Source: Granulicella sp. S190
GTDB taxonomy: Bacteria; Acidobacteriota; Terriglobia; Terriglobales; Acidobacteriaceae
DNA: 32,002 bases
Assembly (NCBI RefSeq): GCF_009766095.1
Contig: NZ_LMUD01000040.1
Location: 83,167-115,168 of the forward strand
Direction of reading: 5' to 3'
Part shown: positions 1-8,233 of the stretch, piece after piece
How positions within the stretch are numbered: position 1 is the first letter of the stretch
Layout of the letters: each line of letters begins with the position of its first letter
Program-made: the position numbers and the translations under genes
The notes under the pieces: generated by a model
What the model was told of the DNA's origin: nothing
The model's database searches: none
The model's input: the letters and a program-made list of their open reading frames with translations, nothing else

Positions 1-834
1 ATAGCTCGCTTTCCGGATTGCTTCCACGAACTCATTGGGTGTTCTGTAGTCGAGGTTGCTGTGGGGCCGAACTTCGTTGTACTCCTTTCTCCAGTGAGCG
101 ATCTTGGTGCGTGCGTCGAACAGGTTGCGGAACCAGTTGGTTCGTAGGCACTCTTCCCGCAAGCGTCCGTGGAAGCTCTCGACGTGGCCGTTCTGCATGG
201 GGCGACCCGGCTGGATGTGGCGCAGCTCGATCTTCCACTCCAGGCCCCAGGCCAGGAAGTGCCGGCTCGTCAGTTCCGGGCCGTTGTCGCAGCGTATCGC
301 TCGCGGCAGGCCGCGTCGAGCGATCACCTCGTCAAGCACACGAGTAACCCGCCGGCTCGCAAAACCTGTATCCACTTCAAGAGCAAGACACTCGCGGGTG
401 AAGGCATCGATGATGCTTAGGACGCGGATGGTTCGTCCCGCCGCAACTACATCGTGCGCAAAATCCAGTGCCCACTCCTGGTTGGCTGCCGTTAGTAGTA
501 CCCGTGGTGATCCGCTGCGGACGCAGTGCTTGCGCTTCTTCCGCTTCAGGCAAAGCCCCGCCTCGCGGTATACCCGATACAGACGCTTGTGGTTCACTCG
601 CTCGCCTTCGCGCTCGATCAGCACCTGTAACCTCCGATAGCCATAGCGCGGCTTCTCTCTGGCCAGCCGAACCAGCTTCTCCTTCAGTCCTTCATCCGAC
701 CGTCTGGAACAGTAGCGACAGCTGCTCACAGCGATCGACATCAGCCCGCATACCCGGCGCTCGCTGGTCTCAAACCGCTCCTTGAGCCAATGGGCATCCG
801 TCCTTCGGTCTACGAGCTCAAGCCTTTTTTGCGA
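1..834 (-). CDS. IS3-family transposase OrfB (3' end outside window)
   Basis: The frame is open from 834 to the left edge and encodes an rve-type DDE integrase core. The three acidic positions are visible in WALDFAHD, CDNGPE and ESFHGRLREE, and the C-terminal block EYNEVRPHSNLDYRTPNEF is typical of IS3 OrfB. The first in-frame ATG is at 741, inside the conserved N-terminal region, so translation probably depends on frameshifting from OrfA. Oddly, the -1 frame after the A6G run meets TAG at 810-812. OrfB lies in the +1 (equivalently -2) frame, so a one-base indel or an unusual fusion mechanism is implied. The protein continues past position 1. Confidence 0.85.
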
Positions 835-1084
835 TCACCGCCTTCAGCATCTCGCGATCCAGACTTAGGTCCGCCACCAACCGCTTGAGTCGCCCGTTCT
901 CATCTTCTAATGCTCGAAGCCTCTGCGCCTCACTAGCCTCCATGCCGCCGAACTTCGCCTTCCAAGCGTAGATCGTGTGCTTGGACACACCGCACTCCCG
1001 GGCCACATCGTCCGCCGTACGTCCCGCCTCTACTTGCTTCAAAGCCGCAATAATCTGCGCTTCGCTGTGCTTGCTCTTGCTCAT
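818..1084 (-). CDS. IS3-family transposase OrfA
   Basis: This 88-residue protein starts at the ATG at 1084, preceded by AGGAG at a six-base spacing; the frame is open further upstream but without a comparable ribosome site. Residues about 10-40 form the HTH (KQVEAGRTADDVARECGVSK) that binds the terminal repeats. Residues 50-80 are the leucine-rich coiled coil used for multimerisation, with the family-typical LVADLSLDREML ending. The gene closes just after an A6G run at 824-830, the usual place for IS3 frameshifting into OrfB. Length and composition are normal, so OrfA appears intact. Confidence 0.9.
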   Translation of the reverse strand: MSKSKHSEAQIIAALKQVEAGRTADDVARECGVSKHTIYAWKAKFGGMEASEAQRLRALEDENGRLKRLVADLSLDREMLKAVIAKKA

Positions 1085-1134
1085 ACTGCTCTCCTCCCTG
1101 AATCCGAAATCATACTTGCGTATGTGCGGATCCA

Positions 1135-1599
1135 AGGGAGCAGGTCAGTGTGGCACTTGGTCAGGTTGTCGATAACACAGTGAATCATTGGTACGACAAT
1201 CAGCCTCTGCCAATACCTCCAGCGCTGCGCGAGCAGATGAATGGTAACCGTAGCATGGACGTAAGAGCTCCCCTCTCCTACAAGGTTCGTCCCCTTAACG
1301 GCATCTGGGCAACGCCACCGTATCTTCACAACGGGTCGGTCCCAAATCTATATGCACTTTTATCGCCGGTATCAGAGCGGCCGAAGAAGTTCTATCTGGG
1401 CAATCGCGAGTATGACCCGGTAAATGTCGGATATCGGATTGATGCATTCCCCGATGGCTTCGAATTCGATACGACCAAGCGGGGCAATAGCAACTCTGGA
1501 CATGAGTTTGTTAGCAGCTCGAAGGATATCGGCGTCATTGGCCGCTCTCTCAGGCCCGACGAGCGGTTGGATTTGATTGAGTATCTCAAGACCTTGTAG
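1135..1599 (+). pseudogene. Di-heme cytochrome c peroxidase / RoxA-like protein, 3' fragment
   Basis: An open frame runs from the IS3 boundary to TAG at 1597 and encodes about 154 residues of a C-terminal domain. The blocks VRPLNGIWATPPYLHNGS, GNREYDPVNVGY and a final LRPDERLDLIEYLKTL are the signature of the RoxA (rubber oxygenase)/MauG-related di-heme cytochromes. Full-length relatives have roughly 650-750 residues and carry two CxxCH heme sites in the N-terminal two thirds; none is present here. The GTG at 1150 is only an internal valine. I infer that the IS3 insertion separated this part from the rest of the gene to the left. The family would act as a periplasmic oxidoreductase; which substrate it used cannot be told. 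Confidence 0.75.
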
Positions 1600-1661
1600 A
1601 GATCCCCACAATAGATAGGATGACGGAGTTAAGAGTCGGTCTTACCAAATAGGAGGGCTAG

Positions 1662-3101
1662 ATGGATCGTTTCGAAACGCTTTCTCTCAGAGGCTTTAGG
1701 GTCGTATTGGTCGGAATCCTACTGGTATGTATTGGCTGCGCCGGCGGGTCCCGGCAGGAACACGTTGGGACGGTGGCTACCGCATCTGCGCCGACACGAG
1801 CAGTTGCAATCCAGCCTCTCTCTGCCGATGATGTGTCGCTGCTGTTCCCTCCACCCACGAAGGCCGAAGACTTTGCCAAATTGATAGCGGTCCGTGACCT
1901 CACCGTGCCGAACCCGCAGGATCCCACGAAGCGCGATCCGGTATGGCCCGATTCGGCGTTTCAGCAGTTTCTTGCGATCGCCGCCGGCCCTGCGGCACAG
2001 GTCGATGGCACACAGAAGAGTATTGGCTTGCCCGCCGAGGCGAAAACAATTGACGGCTGGTTCGTCTCAGGCATTCGAATCGATGCTGGAGCACCGGGAC
2101 TCTCCAATGATATTCCAGCGCAGTTCGGGCAGTCCCCAGAGATTCGCCTTATCATCCAACCAGTGACGCGCAATTCGGATGGTACACCCAAAGTGGACGA
2201 CATCGCGGCGCATCTGATCTTTGATTTTACACTTCTGAACCAACAACAGCCAGGCTGTCTTCCGCGGCAGGTGCCCGACATGGTCGCATTCAACGCGATC
2301 GTCAAAGACGTCGCCGCTCTGCGAACCGAATTAAGCGAAGGGAAGCTCGGCGTAGACAAAGTCATCACTGCCGGTGTTCCCCTGGGTATTCACCCCGGAC
2401 TCGCAGACGAGACCACAGCGAATGATGTCCGCAACGAGATTCAGTTGTTTCTCGAAAGGCACATATCCGGTCAGCACTTAAATGCCATGGCCATCGCGGG
2501 CCTTCCCGCGGGAGCACCCGAACCATGGATATTTTTATCGATGCTCAAGGTGCCTTCCGGTTTCCTACCGGCGTTGCCAAACGGAGGATTCGTTCCGGTG
2601 AACGGTCCCACGCTAGATGGCAAACAATTCGCTCAGATGCTTCAGCCCGCCGGAGCAATTCCGCGCGTCGCTCCCGAGCCCCACACCAATAATCTGAACC
2701 CTATTACTTGCAGCAACGCAGCGGTAACGGGAGCAGTTCTACCCATTGCTAAACGCAGAGGCGTTTCCACATCTGATCTTTCCAACACTCCGACTCCAAC
2801 AGCTGAAAAGACGAAGGAATTACTCGATGTGATCGCCGATCCCACCAGGAGCCACTTTTTCAATACGGACTGCGTTAGCTGCCATACTGAGACTCGACGT
2901 GCCATGGAGTTATTGAAAGTTACGAATATTCCCGGAATCAATACGGCTACGTTGCCAAATGGTCCATGGGACGTGCGCAACTTCGGCTGGGCTCCGGCGG
3001 GTAAAGGGTCAATTCAGGCGACCGTAACCAGGCGCACGACCGCCGAAACAGCTGCAGTCGTTTCGTTCATCAACGCAGAACTGCTTACCCGGCAGCGGTG
3101 A
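1662..3101 (+). CDS. Secreted lipoprotein with a C-terminal heme c motif
   Basis: This 479-residue protein starts at an ATG with AGGAGG upstream at about seven bases. Residues 1-26 look like a lipoprotein signal: basic start, hydrophobic VVLVGILLVCIGC, and Cys26 as the probable lipidated residue. The long middle part has no domain I recognise. One CVSCH site at residues 404-408 should bind a single covalent heme. The gene lies 60 bases downstream of the cytochrome peroxidase-like fragment on the same strand. I infer that it was the second gene of that operon and an outer-membrane or periplasmic electron-transfer partner. It appears intact, though the IS3 insertion upstream may have cut it off from its native promoter. 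Confidence 0.75.
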   Translation: MDRFETLSLRGFRVVLVGILLVCIGCAGGSRQEHVGTVATASAPTRAVAIQPLSADDVSLLFPPPTKAEDFAKLIAVRDLTVPNPQDPTKRDPVWPDSAFQQFLAIAAGPAAQVDGTQKSIGLPAEAKTIDGWFVSGIRIDAGAPGLSNDIPAQFGQSPEIRLIIQPVTRNSDGTPKVDDIAAHLIFDFTLLNQQQPGCLPRQVPDMVAFNAIVKDVAALRTELSEGKLGVDKVITAGVPLGIHPGLADETTANDVRNEIQLFLERHISGQHLNAMAIAGLPAGAPEPWIFLSMLKVPSGFLPALPNGGFVPVNGPTLDGKQFAQMLQPAGAIPRVAPEPHTNNLNPITCSNAAVTGAVLPIAKRRGVSTSDLSNTPTPTAEKTKELLDVIADPTRSHFFNTDCVSCHTETRRAMELLKVTNIPGINTATLPNGPWDVRNFGWAPAGKGSIQATVTRRTTAETAAVVSFINAELLTRQR

Positions 3102-3237
3102 ATTCCGGTAAGCCGACCAAGGGTTGAGACCAACCAGATGAATCACCGTCCCAGTCACCTGGCCAATCGCTGTAGACACCTCTCAAATATTCCTCTGGGG
3201 ATAATCGCAAACCGGTTCTCCTCGCTTCGATACATTG
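3102..3237. other. Intergenic gap, possible far end of the Tn7-like element
   Basis: This short stretch separates the convergent ends of the lipoprotein gene and the second tniQ gene. I see no gene or strong hairpin. A TGT-starting stretch at 3171 (TGTAGACACCTCTCAAATA) is preceded by GGCCAATCGC. Reverse-complemented sequence at 10960-10990, beside tnsA, reads GCCAATCG, then CTGGACAC, then GTCAAAG in the same order with small gaps. This could be a weak pair of end repeats, but the match was found by looking for it and may be chance. Confidence 0.2.
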
Positions 3238-5121
3238 TCAGGCGTTGGTCTTGACGTACTCTACGATGGTGTCGACCATTTGCCGGCGAACAAAAGGCTG
3301 AACGCCACCGCGCGATGATTTGATCTCACACAGTTCGAGTTTGTTGCACGCGCATAACGCCATGAGACGCCGCGAGCTCGTTCCTACCAATGCTGCGACC
3401 CACGAAAGGCGGACAAATAGCCGGCTGAATTCCTCAACAGAGGACTCGGCTATCTCCCAGCCTCGTGCAGTCTTCCTGGCGCAAAGAAGTTTCTGTTCGA
3501 TCAATCCCCTCACAGTGTCGATCTCGCAGTTGAGGGTTTTCGCGGCAATGGCACAAGTCATCACACGCCCGAATTCGTTCCTTCGTTCGCCCTTGATGAA
3601 GATGGATAGATCCTTCGACGAAATGAGCAAGCCTCGCAATGTTCTCTCTGTCTGTCCAATCACCCGAATTCTCTTTGCAAGCAAATCTCGGAGGAGATTC
3701 GCTTTCTCTCCCGTCGCCTGACAGACCCTCTGCAGACTTTCGCCGACTGTAATCACCCGTAGATCCGTTGTGCAACTCATTTCACCTAGAACGAGCGCCA
3801 ACACCTTATCTTTAAAAGAGCGGACATCATATTCGTGAAATCCAGGTTGTCGAGGTAACTGATGTCTCACCTCGAACTCACCGCCATCTGTCAGGGAGCG
3901 TAAGACTGCTACGGAAATGCCGATATCCCTCGCCGCCTCCCTGACGCGAAGCAGTTTCGCGGACCTGTCGATAAAGCTAAACTGACTCTTGTCAAATCGC
4001 TCTGGTGATTGAGATTTCTTCACCGGCAAACAGTGGAGGTCTACATGGCGCTTGATCGTCCTGGGGTCCACACGCAACGAACGCGCAAGCTGAGCCCGTG
4101 ACACATACTGTGTCGATACCTGACTGCGTACGGAGCTCAACAAGCGGCTGTCGACTTTGCGTCCGTCCCAATGGTTCGATACGAAATCAAGAAATGCAAT
4201 CCTGATGAAATCCAGTTCCTCGGCCGACCCAGTTAGCTTCTCCTTAAATAGGGAGCTGTACAGTGGCGCGAACTGGTCGCGGATATCGCAGGGGTTTTGG
4301 GTTCGTCGTCTGCCGAGTTGCCGCAACAGTTCGAAGAAATTGGAAGGCCACCCAGATAATGTCTCTGCCGCCGCGGATAGGATCGCTGCAGGCGGACTGT
4401 TCCGCGTTGATGGGCTCTTGAGTAGATTCGAACAGGAGCCAATCACGGTAATGACTCTGAGCAAGCTCCGCAATTCCATCTGCTGCAATTCGCGAAAGGG
4501 CAGTCCGGTGCCGAAATTGGCAAGGGGGAGTAGACGCAGAACCTTGGTTCGGAGAACCTGCAGCAGATCGCTTTCGGGTAAGCTGATCGATTCACCGGCG
4601 CTCTTAATCTTTGCACCGCAGTGGCAGCGCAATTGCCCCTGGCGGAACCATCGCAGAGCTTCACCACAGTCGACACATGACGAAGTCGCCCAACACAAGT
4701 GAACCGGGCAGCCTACCATGTACGCCAAATCCCACTGTGCTTCAATAAAACCGAGGCTCCGGACACACTCCGGGCAAATTCTCGGACTTTGGAGATCCAG
4801 ATCGGTCGGAAGTAGCTTATGGTCCAGAAGGTGACAGGAGCGCTCCGAATTAGGATCGGAATATCCGAGCGCAATGAGATCGTCGATCGGACAAGCGGTG
4901 ATGGCGGCAATCTTCCCAAGCTTAATCCCCGTGCCCCGGAATTCGTGTTGCTTCAGTCCTGCCCGCCGGATCACGCTCCAGGGAGAGCTGAAGCCATTGG
5001 CTTGGCTGATTTTGAGAATGTAGCCCAGAAGGCTAGAAGTGGGCCGCGGAATTGGGTGCCTCACGAGACACTTTCCGGCCCCAATGCTACTAGCCTCCCA
5101 AGCGTCCTGCTTATCTCGCAT
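3238..5121 (-). CDS. tniQ: TniQ/TnsD-like target-selection protein (second copy)
   Basis: This 627-residue protein carries the TniQ N-terminal region (LLGYILKISQANGF at 31-44) followed by the zinc-binding series C116-x2-C119, C138-x2-H141, C149-x2-C152 and C166-x-C168. The hallmark CPECVRSLGFIEAQWDLAY lies in this block. Two probable helix-turn-helix segments follow, one around VSRAQLARSLRVDPRTIK and an excisionase-like one near NCEIDTVRGLIEQK. The length fits TnsD-type proteins, which bind a target DNA sequence and recruit TnsC, rather than short CRISPR-associated TniQ. Its ATG immediately follows the stop of the other tniQ with no spacer, so translational coupling is likely. The two copies share architecture but are clearly diverged. 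What site it recognises cannot be read from the sequence. Confidence 0.85.
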   Translation of the reverse strand: MRDKQDAWEASSIGAGKCLVRHPIPRPTSSLLGYILKISQANGFSSPWSVIRRAGLKQHEFRGTGIKLGKIAAITACPIDDLIALGYSDPNSERSCHLLDHKLLPTDLDLQSPRICPECVRSLGFIEAQWDLAYMVGCPVHLCWATSSCVDCGEALRWFRQGQLRCHCGAKIKSAGESISLPESDLLQVLRTKVLRLLPLANFGTGLPFRELQQMELRSLLRVITVIGSCSNLLKSPSTRNSPPAAILSAAAETLSGWPSNFFELLRQLGRRRTQNPCDIRDQFAPLYSSLFKEKLTGSAEELDFIRIAFLDFVSNHWDGRKVDSRLLSSVRSQVSTQYVSRAQLARSLRVDPRTIKRHVDLHCLPVKKSQSPERFDKSQFSFIDRSAKLLRVREAARDIGISVAVLRSLTDGGEFEVRHQLPRQPGFHEYDVRSFKDKVLALVLGEMSCTTDLRVITVGESLQRVCQATGEKANLLRDLLAKRIRVIGQTERTLRGLLISSKDLSIFIKGERRNEFGRVMTCAIAAKTLNCEIDTVRGLIEQKLLCARKTARGWEIAESSVEEFSRLFVRLSWVAALVGTSSRRLMALCACNKLELCEIKSSRGGVQPFVRRQMVDTIVEYVKTNA

Positions 5122-7086
5122 CTACGCCGCCAAAACGGACCGGCGGTTCCGCCGGTAGAGGGCTTTAGGTTTCGAGTGCAAATTGAAAGCAAGCAGATTG
5201 GACTCATCTTTAGCACATATGAATAATTGATTCCCGCTCCTGGTGCCCTGCCCCGGAGGTATCGTGGGAATGCCGTGTGCTGCGCAAAATTGAGCCAAGG
5301 CACAAGGACTCGTACGCAACTCTTTCGCAACCGACGCGATTTGAACGTAAGTTGTACTGAATTTGCGGAGCTCCTCCTCTTCAATCAACCACATATTCCC
5401 CTGCTTAGCAGCCTGGATCAGGCGTTGCTCCAAAAGTTTATAAACGGTTATTTTTGAACAGTTCAGATACGAAGCGGCTTCGGCACTACTCATCCTACGT
5501 CCGCCGTCTTTTGCGGCAGGAGCCGTTTTAGTGAAGAGGGCTCGAGTGTGGTCCCGGAGCACCCGTCTTCCCGAGCTGCCTATTGCGGACACAGGAACGA
5601 GAATGCCACCAATCGTTCCATCGTCGCATCCCCAAGCTTCGAGGGACCCATGGAGCAACCGCCTAACGATATCCGCTTTCTCCTCGACTGTGCAGAAACT
5701 GCGTTGCAGAATGAATTCCAGCCGAATCAAACGCTGCGCCTCGTCTCGGCCCATACTCTGTTGCGAGGCTATCGCAACTAGCTTCTCAACAAATACCTTT
5801 ATGTCGGACTCATGGAAGCCCGACATGCCCTTGGGAAGGTGGCTTACCTGAAAGTCTCCGCTCTTCTTCAAGCTAGAAAGTAGTTCCGATGAGATCCCGA
5901 TTGCTTTGGCGGCAACCTGCCGCCGGCAGACTTTGCCAGGAGATCTCGTTAGCAGGGTGACCTTCGTAAGGTCTACTAGCGTTCGTTTGTAGCGAGCACG
6001 CTCGATTTCGACTGTCGGTAGTCGTTGACGTTTGATCAATTGCTGGGCAGTCCGCGGATCAATTCCCAACATTTCAGCAAATCCATTGACCGGAATATAG
6101 CGTTTGACGTATTCGTTCTTCGTTGCTCGAAACTCGCGGTCGTGACACCCAGCTCCAAGATGATTCACAACAAATGCCGAGAGGGCGTGTCGAAGAAATA
6201 TTGCTTCGGATCGTGGCCTAACCCCATATCCTAAGGAAAAATAGATTCCACGGAGAGGCTGCGTAGTCAACTTGAGCGGCACATCATCGGGGATGTCCGC
6301 CGTCAATTCCCGCAGCCAATCGTGGAATCCATGGGGCCAATTGGCCAATATCTCTGCCGCGCCCGACACGATCCTACCGTAATCATTCCACTTCACAGCA
6401 CTGCGGCCTCCAACGACCCGCCTCCCGAGAGCTCCGATTAGATAAATGAGTGACTGGAGGTTCATCTTCCAGAGTTGAGCATCAGGGACTCCAGATGAGT
6501 AATCTGCTCCAGGTTCAAGAAGAAGCGCCTTGCGACGTACGATATCAAGAAGCTCACGAACGGCAGGCGACACTAACGAATCGTCACATTGGATCAGAGC
6601 CGCACCACAGTGACATTTCAGCAGTCCTGGGCGTTCCCACCGAATCTCTGCGGAGCATTGGGAGCAATGCGTAAGCAGCAGCTTTCCATGAACAGGGCAC
6701 GCGATCATCACGGCCAAATCGAAATGTGCTTCAATAAATCCTTTAGCCTTCACGCACTCTGGGCACACTTTTTTTTGCTGGAATTGTAGATCCGCCGAAT
6801 GGATGCGCTGGCCCATCAACCTGCAGAACATCCGGTCGGGCTCGCCCCAGTGGGTCACGATCGACAATAGTTCAGTTGCAGTCAGTCCAGCAATATGCGC
6901 CAGCTTGGTCATGGCATCGATAGTATTGTGTCGTTTAAACTTTGTGCCCGCTCGAGTAAGAACAGCCTGAGGGCTTACATAACCATTCTTCTCGCTAAGC
7001 TTGAGGATATAGCCGAGCTTACTTTCTGTTCGGTTGGGACATGGACGCCGGACAAGTAGCTGATTGTTCTGCATGCTAGTTAGCAA
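5122..7086 (-). CDS. tniQ: TniQ/TnsD-like target-selection protein (first copy)
   Basis: The 654-residue protein opens with a TniQ domain (KLGYILKLSEKNGYVS at 23-38) and has zinc ligands C108/C111, C130/H133, C141/C144 and C158/C160. The family block CPECVKAKGFIEAHFDLAV is clear. HTH-like segments appear around NGFAEMLGIDPRTAQ in the middle and as a MerR/excisionase-type helix (SSAEAASYLNCSKITVYKLL) near the C-terminus. The TTG at 7086 is favoured because GGGAGG sits five bases before it; ATG at 7074 is the alternative. The gene follows tnsC by about 110 bases. In Tn7-like elements this protein bridges the chosen DNA site and the TnsC ATPase. A tandem second copy directly downstream suggests two target pathways or a heteromeric selector. 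Confidence 0.87.
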   Translation of the reverse strand: MLTSMQNNQLLVRRPCPNRTESKLGYILKLSEKNGYVSPQAVLTRAGTKFKRHNTIDAMTKLAHIAGLTATELLSIVTHWGEPDRMFCRLMGQRIHSADLQFQQKKVCPECVKAKGFIEAHFDLAVMIACPVHGKLLLTHCSQCSAEIRWERPGLLKCHCGAALIQCDDSLVSPAVRELLDIVRRKALLLEPGADYSSGVPDAQLWKMNLQSLIYLIGALGRRVVGGRSAVKWNDYGRIVSGAAEILANWPHGFHDWLRELTADIPDDVPLKLTTQPLRGIYFSLGYGVRPRSEAIFLRHALSAFVVNHLGAGCHDREFRATKNEYVKRYIPVNGFAEMLGIDPRTAQQLIKRQRLPTVEIERARYKRTLVDLTKVTLLTRSPGKVCRRQVAAKAIGISSELLSSLKKSGDFQVSHLPKGMSGFHESDIKVFVEKLVAIASQQSMGRDEAQRLIRLEFILQRSFCTVEEKADIVRRLLHGSLEAWGCDDGTIGGILVPVSAIGSSGRRVLRDHTRALFTKTAPAAKDGGRRMSSAEAASYLNCSKITVYKLLEQRLIQAAKQGNMWLIEEEELRKFSTTYVQIASVAKELRTSPCALAQFCAAHGIPTIPPGQGTRSGNQLFICAKDESNLLAFNLHSKPKALYRRNRRSVLAA

Positions 7087-7197
7087 AGCTGCCTCCCAGA
7101 AGCTCGCGCTTGAACAGAATTATTCCGCAGCTGAATAGGGAACCTATCATGACCTTTGATTTAAATCTCACAACAACAGCTACACGGCCACTGAGCA

Positions 7198-8232
7198 TCA
7201 TGTTGCAGACAGACCCGCCTCTACGAATGACCTACCTAAGGTTCGCGGCGACCTCTTACGAACCGTCGCCACTGGTCGGTCGGGTGGCATACTGATGAGG
7301 AGTGCCAGAGCGAGCAGCTCGTCGGTCGGTGTTGGATCGAATTCTTTACTGAATGGTCGGTAGTCGATATTCTGCAGCTCCGGACTGTCGCACAAATATC
7401 GGTCGTATGCCAGATCAAAGTCCTCTATGCCAATCGTAGATTTCTTACACCCATCAGCAGAAAGAACAACTTCCTGGAGCAATCTTTTCAGATAGCCAAT
7501 TAAGCCACCGGTTGCACAATAGCACCTGAAGATAAAGCTCGCGCTGCGTAAATCCTCTAGTGTGAATTGAGATTCCAGATGATTGAGGAACTCTTGTTGG
7601 CAAGCGGCAAACTCCGTTCTCTGCTTTACATCGCTCCACGAGAAGCACGGCAGCGATAATTTGGCACGAAAGCGCCTGCGCAATTGCGAATTGTGATTAA
7701 TCACTTTCATGGCGTCGTCAAGGCCAGAGACAATTAGCATCCGCTTAGTCCTGTTCTTTTTCCTAGTTTCGATTAGATTCTTCAGCCAATTTGATGCTTC
7801 GTAAAAGAACTTTTCGTTATGTCTGTCATAGAGGTGCTGAAAATCGTCAAGCCAAATAACATCTGTCTCACACTCTTCCAAGAGCGCTGTGATCCGATGT
7901 GTTATTTGGCTCTCTGTCGATCTAGTACCAGAATCTCCTGGATCCAATACGGTGAGGATTGACGCAGCCATATTTTTTAGCGTCGGTACCGAAGGTACTT
8001 TAACCTTGATCCAAGGATGCACCATTCCTTCGGTTGTATCGTAGGCGCAGTTTTTCTCGTACAGGGCATTGAGAGTGAACGTCTTTCCGGCTCCAGTCGG
8101 TCCCGTGAGGGCGATACAATATGGGTCTTCACGTTTATCTCTCGCAGCTGCCAAGAGTTCTATACGTTCCGTGATCTCGGTGGAGGCAGCATGGGGAATC
8201 GTCACATTGAGAAAGGTATGGGGATCGAACAT
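7198..8232 (-). CDS. tnsC: TnsC-like AAA+ ATPase, transposition regulator
   Basis: This 344-residue AAA+ ATPase should form a filament or ring on target DNA and signal to the TnsA-TnsB transposase once TniQ has marked a site. Walker A is GPTGAGKT at residues 44-51 and Walker B is DVIWLDD ending at D129-D130. A sensor-like strand (RMLIVSGLDDA) and an arginine-rich NSQLRRRFRAKL segment follow in the usual order. The length suits the short TnsC/TniB type rather than the 555-residue Tn7 protein. The ATG at 8232 lies one base after the tnsB stop, so expression is coupled. No damaging change is visible. Confidence 0.9.
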   Translation of the reverse strand: MFDPHTFLNVTIPHAASTEITERIELLAAARDKREDPYCIALTGPTGAGKTFTLNALYEKNCAYDTTEGMVHPWIKVKVPSVPTLKNMAASILTVLDPGDSGTRSTESQITHRITALLEECETDVIWLDDFQHLYDRHNEKFFYEASNWLKNLIETRKKNRTKRMLIVSGLDDAMKVINHNSQLRRRFRAKLSLPCFSWSDVKQRTEFAACQQEFLNHLESQFTLEDLRSASFIFRCYCATGGLIGYLKRLLQEVVLSADGCKKSTIGIEDFDLAYDRYLCDSPELQNIDYRPFSKEFDPTPTDELLALALLISMPPDRPVATVRKRSPRTLGRSFVEAGLSAT

Positions 8233-8233
8233 T

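Larger units (their letters stand above)
1..1134 (-). mobile_element. IS3-family insertion sequence, cut by the window edge
   Basis: The element is read on the minus strand and carries the usual IS3 pair, a short helix-turn-helix OrfA and a DDE integrase-type OrfB. Its 5' end is probably near 1134, where the minus strand reads TGGATCCGCACATACG. That is a TG-starting end placed about 50 bases upstream of the OrfA start. The other end lies outside the window, so neither the inverted repeat nor the target duplication can be confirmed. A cytochrome peroxidase-like reading frame begins directly beyond 1134 with no start codon of its own, which supports the boundary and indicates insertion into that gene. 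Confidence 0.85.
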
